Of a DNA stretch of 64,000 bases, positions 56,971-64,000 are shown piece by piece. The stretch's first letter is position 1; the number at the start of each line of letters is the position of its first letter. Position numbers and translations under genes: made by a program. Origin of the DNA: Tolypocladium sp. Sup5 PDA-1. Taxonomy: Eukaryota > Ascomycota > Sordariomycetes > Hypocreales > Ophiocordycipitaceae. A model generated the notes under the pieces. That model ran no database searches and was not told where the DNA came from. It was given only the letters and a program-made list of their open reading frames with translations. The DNA lies in contig JPHH03000004.1 in NCBI GenBank assembly GCA_000750105.3, positions 186,001 to 250,000 of the forward strand. The letters run 5' to 3'.

Positions 56971-57773
56971 GTCCCGGGTCCGTAGTCATGCCGTACCCCC
57001 TCCCTCCACCGAGTCCACTCCCAGGCTGCACCGTCGCTGCGGCCCTGGAAGCGAGTCGATTGCCAACGCCTGGGTTCCTTGCCTCGACAGGGGTGCCGCG
57101 AGCTTGAGGGCCAAGACTCAAGAGGGCATGCGGCGAGGGACAAGAAAAGACCCAAGCTCCTCGCCTTGCCTGGCTGGGCCTCCACTGCACCTCCGCTGAA
57201 CTAAGTCTGCGGCGGCCTTGCGGTCAAGGCTCCTCGCTCGCTCGCTGCGCCGACCCCAACATACTCGTAGCCGCACCACCATAAACACTCCCTTCCTCCA
57301 TCCTGCTAGTAACCACGCCCAGACAAACCAGCCCACCCCGTGAAGCTGTGGAATTTTCGGTCTCCATTGCCTCCGTCATCCCCCCTCCCCCCTGCCGCAC
57401 GTCAGGGCTTGTCTGCCTCTTTGCCGGCAGCATCTGATTTCCCATTCCACACAGTGCCTGGCTGGGTTCAGCATCTCCAGCCCCTACCAGTCGCTTCCGC
57501 ACTGCCGTGACCGTCCTGTTCGCGGCCTTTGTCGACCTCGTCCCTCCGACCTCGTCCCTCCGACCGTTCAACGCCCGTACCATCGCCCCTGTCCGAGCAG
57601 CAAACGCCTGGGGGAACAAAGCCAACGAGGCGACAAGCAAGGCAAGAAAGAGCTGCGGAACCACTGCGACCGGAGCGCAGGCTATAAACGGTTTCGCTGA
57701 GCCCAGAGGCGCCCGCCGCGTTGGCGATCAGGAGTCGTCAACCGCTGTCAAACGAAGAAGTCACTGGAAAGCC

Positions 57774-60198
57774 ATGGCCGCGGTCAGCACCTCCCCGCCT
57801 CCCATGTCGGCTTCTCCCGGAAGCGACAGTCGAGCGCACGCTTCTCTGCACGGCATGTCGTCGACCGTTGCGCCCGTTGACAACGTTCCCCGGAAAGCCG
57901 TTGCGCTGCCACAACTGCCAGTCAGCAACGCGCGGCTGCGGGAGGCACCGGTGTCGCCTGTGAGGGTAAACTTTCAACAGGACAACTGGGCCCAGCCCTC
58001 CAACGCCAACATTGAGCTCGCGCAGCCTCAGGCAGCTCAATTTGACCTGGTCGACCGCACCCGCGACCCTCAATCCTCCGTATCTGCAGCAGTCTTGCGC
58101 GGCTCTGGCGATGAGCCAGCAGCGGCCCACCAGGAGCTCCCCGAGCTATCCACAGCTTCCAACGGACCCTCGCAGAGGCAGGCGGGCCACCCCAATGCCG
58201 CGGTTTCTGCGATAGAGTTCGGCCATACGCCCTTGGACCTCAGCCTCTCTCCAACGTCCGCCACCGGGCCAGACCGAGACGATGCAACGGCTCCGAGCCC
58301 CAAAGACCGTGTCCGAAATCAAGATGCCTTCCGAAACAGCCGCGAGTCGGACGAGACGGCTAGCACCACCCAGCAGCCCGCCTCCGCTCAGTCGTCGGCA
58401 GCTACGAGTGCGAGCTCCCTCTCCGGCATCAACGAGAATGCCGAGTGCCCGCCCAACGGGGAGTCGCCCGGCAGCTCCATTATCGAGGGTAACCTGCCCC
58501 TGAACTCGTCGATACCTCAGTTTCAATATCACCACCAGCAAGAACACCCGCAGCGTGTGAGCAGTGTTCCCAGTGATGTGGCCCGATCGCCTTCGAACCC
58601 AGAGCTGTTGGAGAACGCTGGACCTATCAGGCGCCACCTGACGCCGACTTCTAGCTACTTCAGAAGAAGCTCCCTCCCTCGACCGCAGTCGGCCTACTCA
58701 AATTTCTCCGACTACGGACCCCGGGGCCGGTCCCCCAACCTCATGCCAGGGGGCTCGCACATGCGCGCCCCCTCGGTGCAGTCTCGCAAGTCTCCTGACG
58801 TGAGGCCGTCGTCTTATGCCGAGCTCCTCAACATTCCATACCCGCAGCAAGCGCCTGCGCCGCTGTCCCTGGATAACTCGAACCTGCGAAACGCCGTGGG
58901 CAACAATGCATCGCTGCTCAGCACGCAGAAGACGTTGGAGATGTATCGGCAGAATGTCAAGAAGACGAACGACTTTACCATCCAGTACTCGTTTGCAGTG
59001 TTCCTCATCTCGACGGCACAGGAGCAGGGCCTGGATGTGTCGGACCCCAAGGCGCGGAAAGCCAGCGCACAGCCGCTCAGGGATCTCGACAGCCCCATTG
59101 TCGAGGGCTCCGTTTCCAGTCCCTATGAGCTGGTCCGAGAGGCTCGGCAAATTCTCCAGCGGCTCGCGAACGGCGGGTATCCCTTTGCCCAGTATTACCT
59201 GGCCGACGGCTACGCTTCGGGACTGTTCAGTAAGGGCAAAGAAGACTATAACTCGGCCTTTCCATTGTTCGTTTTGGCTGCGAAGCACGGGCACGCCGAG
59301 TCTGCCTACCGTACGGCCCTTTGCTACGAATTTGGCTGGGGTTGCCGCAAGGATCCGGCCAAGGCGGTTCAGTTTCTCCGCACAGCCGCCGCGAAGAGAC
59401 ACCCGGGAGCCATGACACGCCTGGGCAAGGCTTGCTTGTCGGGAGACCTGGGTGAGAAGAGATATCGCGAAGGCATCAAGTGGATGAAGCTTGCCACCGA
59501 GGCTGCTGATACGCAGTACAACGCCGCCCCTTATCAGCTTGGCTGCTTGTACGAGACTGGGTACGGCGACGACGTCTTCCAGGACCTTAACTACGCCGCG
59601 GAGCTGTTCACGCAGGCCGCTGATCTTGGCCACCCCGAGGCTAACTTCCGGATGGGTGACGCCTACGAGCACGGTCGGCTCAACTGCCCGAGAGACCCCG
59701 CTCTCAGCGTGCACTTTTACACCGGTGCAGCCGAACGCGGACATGCTGCCGGGATGATGGGACTCTGTGCGTGGTATATGGTCGGAGCGGCTCCCATCCT
59801 GGAGAAGGATGAAGAAGAGGCATATGAGTGGTCACATCGGTCAGCAGAACTGGGTAGGTCGAGAAGCTTATACTTCCATCGTCTTGTCACAGTCGTGGAT
59901 CCTCCCCTTTGGAAAGAGTCATCGGGATACTAATGCCTTGGATGCTACAGGTTTTGTTAAAGCACAGTATGCCGTGGGCTACTTCACCGAGATGGGTATC
60001 GGCTGCCGCCGCGACGTCTTGGAAGCCAACGTCTGGTACGTGAAGGCTGCCGATGCTGGGGATGAGCGAGCCAAGGTGCGGCTGGCAGCCATTCAGAACG
60101 CTGTCAGCGGCGAAGGCACTCCCATGGACGTCGCCCCTCCGCGGAACGGCAAAGTGACCAAGGGAGCAAAGGACGACAAGGAGTGCGTCGTCATGTGA
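57774..60198 (+). CDS. SKT5: Skt5-type chitin synthase activator (Sel1 repeats, CaaX)
   Basis: Model: join(57774..59853,59951..60198), 775 aa, one 97-nt intron with an ACTAAT branch site. Proteins of this type bind and activate Chs3-class chitin synthase and localise it to growth sites; yeast Skt5 (also called Chs4) is the model, and Neurospora CSR proteins are relatives. The N-terminal 380 residues are Ser/Pro/Gln-rich and disordered. A short conserved-looking segment at about 380-460 contains TLEMYRQNVKKTNDFTIQYS. It leads into six or seven Sel1-like repeats (about 470-745), with A-x-Y-x-LG-type units such as YQLGCLYETGYG and FRMGDAYEHGRL. The C-terminus ends CVVM, a CaaX prenylation box equivalent to the one on yeast Skt5. 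The ATG at 57774 has a GCC-ATG-GCC context; an open frame continues 89 codons upstream without a better ATG. Confidence 0.92.
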
Positions 60199-61917
60199 AG
60201 CCTTTCAACCACGGGAAAACCAGGCTGCAGAAGCGATTTGAGCCACACAAACTTGACGGAGAAACACGACTGATTCATGCCAATGAGCCTGGACTGGATA
60301 CCCGCGCGGTCTTAATCGCCTAGCCCCTGGATAGAACGACGATTTTGCTGGAGTCATTCCTTTTGTTCTCGCCACATTTCGTCTCGCCTCAGTGTTTTGG
60401 GAATATGCGCATCGTTGGGAACGGTAGCCTTTGAGGGGCTGCCGTTCATTGTTGGGGCTGTCGGCCAGGATTGCAGCCGCCGATACTCATTCTTCGACCG
60501 CTTTCACGGAGGTTACGTCTGCTTTCGTGGATAGAGGCAAAGAATGAAGCGAATTTGGAGGGAATCTCGATATTTTGGAGCAAAAGTCGACACTTTCTTA
60601 ACGTCATTTCCTTTTCGTCCAGATGAGTCCGGACATGGGCGAGACACTTGGTTGGGGTTTGCTCGCATGTGCATTGGAGGACTTTAATACATGGGTCACA
60701 TCTTGTCGCATTTGTGACTTGGGGAGGAGGCATCTGGGTTCGTCTTGAACCATTGGGGGGGCGTTCTTGGAGTAAACTTGATATGCATACAGCTGGACAT
60801 GTTAATATATGCTGCCGCGGGCAGGACATGACGTGGGAAGTTGACTTGCATGATTACGAGATGTGACCTTTGAGAGCTGTATTGGCCCAATCAGCTCGAC
60901 ACTGAGCGAAGCGACAGGGTGAATCTATATTGTAGGGGACGTTTAGGTGCCAATTTAAGCGGCCATGTTGAGAGACGATGACGCTTACTACGAGGAACAT
61001 CAAGTGCAGTATCACAAGAGGGCTCCCGTATCCGTCCAGCGTGAACGAGAGCGCAATGGTGACGGCCAAGTGTTCCTGGACGGTCCGCAACAAGACACTA
61101 CGAACAGGCGCTTACATCATGAGGTGCGAAGTAAAGCTGTTCATGACAGCCTAGAGGCCGCCCACATCTTGGTTTCCCGTCTGGAGATGACGATCTGCCG
61201 TTTCGATTCAAGGGAGGCTTACTGCCGGCGCGTCATGCGCTGAAAATTTGCCTCTACAAGGGGCCACGGATAAGGCTGGGTCGGCTACGAGATTTAGTAC
61301 AAGGACAGCGCCGCCGTGTAAGTGCAACCTAACAAAGCTGGACTGACACATCCACGGCGGTAGAGTCCGGCGCAAAATAGACGCGGCCCGCTACCGCAGG
61401 GGCAAAGTATAATCGTAGTAACTTAACTGCCCGCACCCACAACGGGAAAAGAAGGGCGACAGGACGGCCTGTCCCGCTTTGGGCGACCGTCTCCCGTTAA
61501 GTTCGAGCGAGTCTCGGCTGCGGATGACGGGCAAGACGGGCCAGGGGCACCACGAGGCTGGTGGAGATGGGTGCGGGGGAGAGCGCTCAGTCTCAAGGGA
61601 CACCAGATGGCACAGCGAGCTGGAAGGGGACCCGCGTCTCAGGGAGAGAACGATGTCCTGAATTCTGTTTTTTTGCTTCTTTCTCTTCCGGGTTGCTCGC
61701 GTGCGGCCATCTGGGAAAAGGTCTCGCCAGCTGCCAGCTGCCGGCTGGACGCGAGGGGCGGCTAATTAGAGGGAGGCAGGCAAAGCGGAAGGGAGAGACC
61801 CGGGGGGGGGGGGTTGCACCCTGCAGCCCGTTGTGTTCCATGGACTACCTTACCTTACGTGCATGGGGGCAACAGCATGAACTGTCGAAGAGCTGCGTGT
61901 CTCCGATCAGGATGCAT

Positions 61918-61946
61918 ATGCGTGCGTGCGTGCGTGCGTGCGTGCG
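61918..61946. repeat. (TGCG)n tetranucleotide array
   Basis: About seven TGCG units in a row. Confidence 0.9.
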
Positions 61947-62746
61947 AAGCGTCCGGGGTGAGCAGGGGACAGGCCATGCTGTGCGTCTACGAGCAGGACG
62001 TGGTGTTGGAGAATGCGGCACTGCGATGAAGAGATCGAGGAATGCAGGTGAACCACCGGGGAGTTGTCAGATCCCGGCGCGACGTTTCTGATGGCCCCTG
62101 CCAACGCTTGAGCCGGGTATCTCGCTCGGGGATCGCAGAGGGCCGCTGCATCGTAGCAAACGTCGGATCTTCCTGGACTCGTCTGTTCCGCCCCTCACGG
62201 AGGCTGTAGAACTGGTGGACTGGTGGACTGGCAGCGCATGACGACGACGACGTTGGGTGCGCCAGAGAGGCGGCGCACGAGCCAGGGGGTCGCTTGCAGG
62301 ACACGCGCGGCCCCACAGGGCTCCCGCCCGCCATTGGCCCGCAGCCCCGTTTTTATTAATTAAACGGCGCGCGTCTCGACGCGTCAAAATCGCGACTAGG
62401 CGCGTCTCGAGGGACGTCATATCAGCAGCCCCAGCCCCCGTTGACGAGGCGCACGCACTGCGAACGCAAGCGCGGCACCACCCCGCCATCGTCAGAAGCG
62501 TTCCTGTGCGAGGCGGCGGCGGCGCGGAGCTTCAGGCGGTGAGTTGGTGAATGGCCCGCCTCGCCTGCATGCAAACGGCGCCAATGGGGGTCGTGGGACG
62601 ACGATGTCATGCCATGCAACGGTTCATCTGCGGGCGGTGTGATGGCTATGGGGGGGGCGCTTGGGGGGCTGGCAGGATGGGAGGGCAATGGGAACGTTTG
62701 TCTTACGCGGTGCTCTGCCCCGGAGCTGAGAGGAGCAGCAACAGCA

Positions 62747-62786
62747 TGAAGTGGAGGGGACAGGACTGAAGTGGAGGGGACAGGAC
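62747..62786. repeat. Perfect 20-bp tandem duplication
   Basis: TGAAGTGGAGGGGACAGGAC at 62747-62766 is repeated without change at 62767-62786, indicating a recent duplication. Confidence 0.95.
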
Positions 62787-63346
62787 GCATCTCGATGAGA
62801 GCCATCCATCCACCATTCGGTCTGGTGACGATCAGGACCGGACAAACTCGCTCGTCGTTTGCACACCTGACCATGTCGAGGCACCACCAGCTTATCCTGT
62901 CCCCCCTCCCTCGTCGTCCGCCTCATCTCTCGCCCTCCCCCTCGCCGCCCTGCAGCCGTTGCAGTGCGCCATAAAACAAAGGGCGGCGTTTACTCATTAA
63001 ACTTATAGAGCCCTCTGTCAGTTTCTCTCTCTAGGCAGGCGTTCTCTAGGCAGGCGTTGAGAGTTCAACAAGGAGCGGGTCGGCGGGTATAGGTTAGGCT
63101 AGGTTCGGGTAGGTAGTCTGCGACAGGTTCGTTCGCACGAGGGAGAGGGAGACAAAGAGAAAGGCTAAAAGAGAGGGACAGCAACTGGAGCTAGGGCAGG
63201 GCCAAGTGTCCAAGCGGGCTTCTCGAGGGATAGTTGCCCGGTCGAGACGATCGCCGAGTAAAGGATAGAGAGGGAAAGAGAGCGAGGGAGGGGACTGGTA
63301 GTGCACCATCCTCGATGGTGTCGGCTGCCTAGTTAATCCAAATCTC

Positions 63347-63355
63347 TACTCCGTA
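63347..63355. repeat. TACTCCGTA motif copy
   Basis: One more intergenic copy of the dispersed 9-nt motif. Confidence 0.5.
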
Positions 63356-64000
63356 GCGTAGGCCGGGCGAGGATCTGAGACGACGGGAAGCAGACGACTG
63401 CAAATCAGTATAGCCGGAGCGAGCGAGCACATCCAGTGAAGCATTGGCGACTGGGGGCGCTGGCTCGTGGTTGGCACGACGGATGGACCAGACGACGCCA
63501 TCTTGGGCGCCCTCCAGTAATAGCTCACAAATACGGACTATGTGATGCGTTGTTTCCAAGGCGCATTGATGGACGTCCTGGCAAAGCGCCACAGCTTGCC
63601 GGGATGGAATTCGGACGACTGCCCATCCATACACCCGGTGCCGGGGATCTGCGAATCGCAAAACGGCAAGCTCTGCCAAACATCTGAGGCAGTCGGAGCA
63701 GAGACGCTCGTCCTTGACATCCATCCATCCCATCTCTCTGTTTCTCGTCAAAGGGGCTGGGCCATGAGTCAAGGACACCTCCAACAAGGCCACACCAATC
63801 AACCAGGCCACTCGACGCCGCCCGCCTGCCCCGAGAGGCAGACGAAAGGGCGACAGCGGGCGGGCGTCTCGTCCCGTGGCCCCATCCATCCACCCACCCA
63901 TATTCCTCTGGCAACGGCCCCTGTCGCTTTGCCGTGACGGGGGGGGGAGGGGGGGAGGACCAAGGACGATTCAAGCCTGAGGGGAAGGTGAAAGAGAGAG

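Larger units (their letters stand above)
51115..57773. other. 6.7-kb divergent intergenic region: chitin synthase / Skt5-type gene
   Basis: No convincing gene lies here. The parts nearest both starts are CT-rich on the sense strand of each gene (about 51480-52000 for the chitin synthase, about 57120-57700 for the activator), as expected for long leaders. Motif copies occur at 53806-53814 and 56961-56970. Frames of 150-240 aa on either strand (for example 54929-55639, 52647-53126, 51583-52203) start at non-ATG codons or look compositionally random. A lineage-specific gene or non-coding RNA could still be hidden. Confidence 0.45.
60199..64000. other. 3' terminal region without a supported gene
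   Basis: About 3.8 kb. It contains a TGCG tetramer array, a perfect 20-bp tandem duplication, C- and G-runs and one TACTCCGTA motif (63347-63355). Short frames at 60965-61243 (+) and 60854-61093 (-) overlap and neither is recognisable. A promoter for a gene beyond the window end may be included. Confidence 0.45.

Noticed and set aside
58698..59744. 348-aa minus-strand frame
   Set aside because: Antisense shadow of the Sel1-repeat gene.
60854..61243. Overlapping short frames on both strands (92 aa plus, 79 aa minus)
   Set aside because: Neither shows a known family, promoter evidence or splice extension; the minus frame is hydrophobic but short.
1..64000. CRISPR arrays, rRNA, tRNA, transposon ORFs, repeat-induced point mutation
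   Set aside because: No spaced direct-repeat array, no complete tRNA-like A/B box pair, no transposase or reverse transcriptase motif and no strongly AT-rich mutated block was seen by eye; a covariance-model and transposon-library search would be decisive.

Overview
This window is nuclear DNA from a filamentous ascomycete, most likely a sordariomycete of the order Hypocreales. The evidence is short GT-AG introns of about 50-110 nt with CTAAC/CTGAC-type branch sites, GC-rich coding sequence, wide intergenic spaces with simple repeats, and protein families typical of Pezizomycotina (class IV chitin synthase, filamentous-fungal polo kinase, fungal SERCA). The genus cannot be fixed from sequence alone. 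No ribosomal RNA, tRNA, transposon or CRISPR feature was recognised.

Layout. 0.4-4.6 kb: synaptojanin-like phosphoinositide phosphatase (+). 6.1-6.6 kb: small orphan protein (+). 7.6-8.9 kb: 14-3-3 protein (-) containing an 8-nt microexon. 11.5-12.8 kb: secreted class-3 lipase (-). 13.6-14.3 kb: small secreted cysteine-containing protein (-). 16.6-17.4 kb: ribosomal protein eL36 (+). 17.8-19.4 kb: TUG/UBX-domain protein (-). 20.1-20.9 kb: proteasome subunit beta-3 (+) with a start-codon-only coding exon and a 19-nt exon. 21.3-24.5 kb: SERCA-type Ca2+-ATPase (-). 26.5-29.7 kb: DH-PH RhoGEF (+). 30.7-31.3 kb: RTC3/SBDS-domain protein (+). 32.7-33.2 kb: small four-pass membrane protein (-).

36.2-41.3 kb is different. 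It holds three consecutive minus-strand genes whose reading frames appear broken, plus imperfect tandem repeats and a 19-bp minisatellite. I read it as a block of decaying lineage-specific genes between housekeeping genes. 41.6-42.4 kb: OPA3-like protein (-). 43.4-46.5 kb: polo-like kinase (+). 47.3-51.1 kb: class IV chitin synthase (-). 57.8-60.2 kb: Sel1-repeat protein of the Skt5/chitin-synthase-activator type (+) with a C-terminal prenylation box. The last two are adjacent and head to head across about 6.7 kb with no convincing gene. 60.2-64 kb has no supported gene.

Functional themes. Several genes serve polarised growth and the cell surface: phosphoinositide turnover, RhoGEF signalling, chitin synthesis with its likely activator, and Ca2+ pumping. 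The rest are core housekeeping (proteasome, ribosome, 14-3-3, polo kinase) and two secreted proteins. Gene models were built by joining reading frames at GT-AG sites and checking phase. I found no clear unknown system; the strongest leads are the chitin synthase/activator pair, the microexons, the decaying block, and short palindromic motifs seen almost only between genes.
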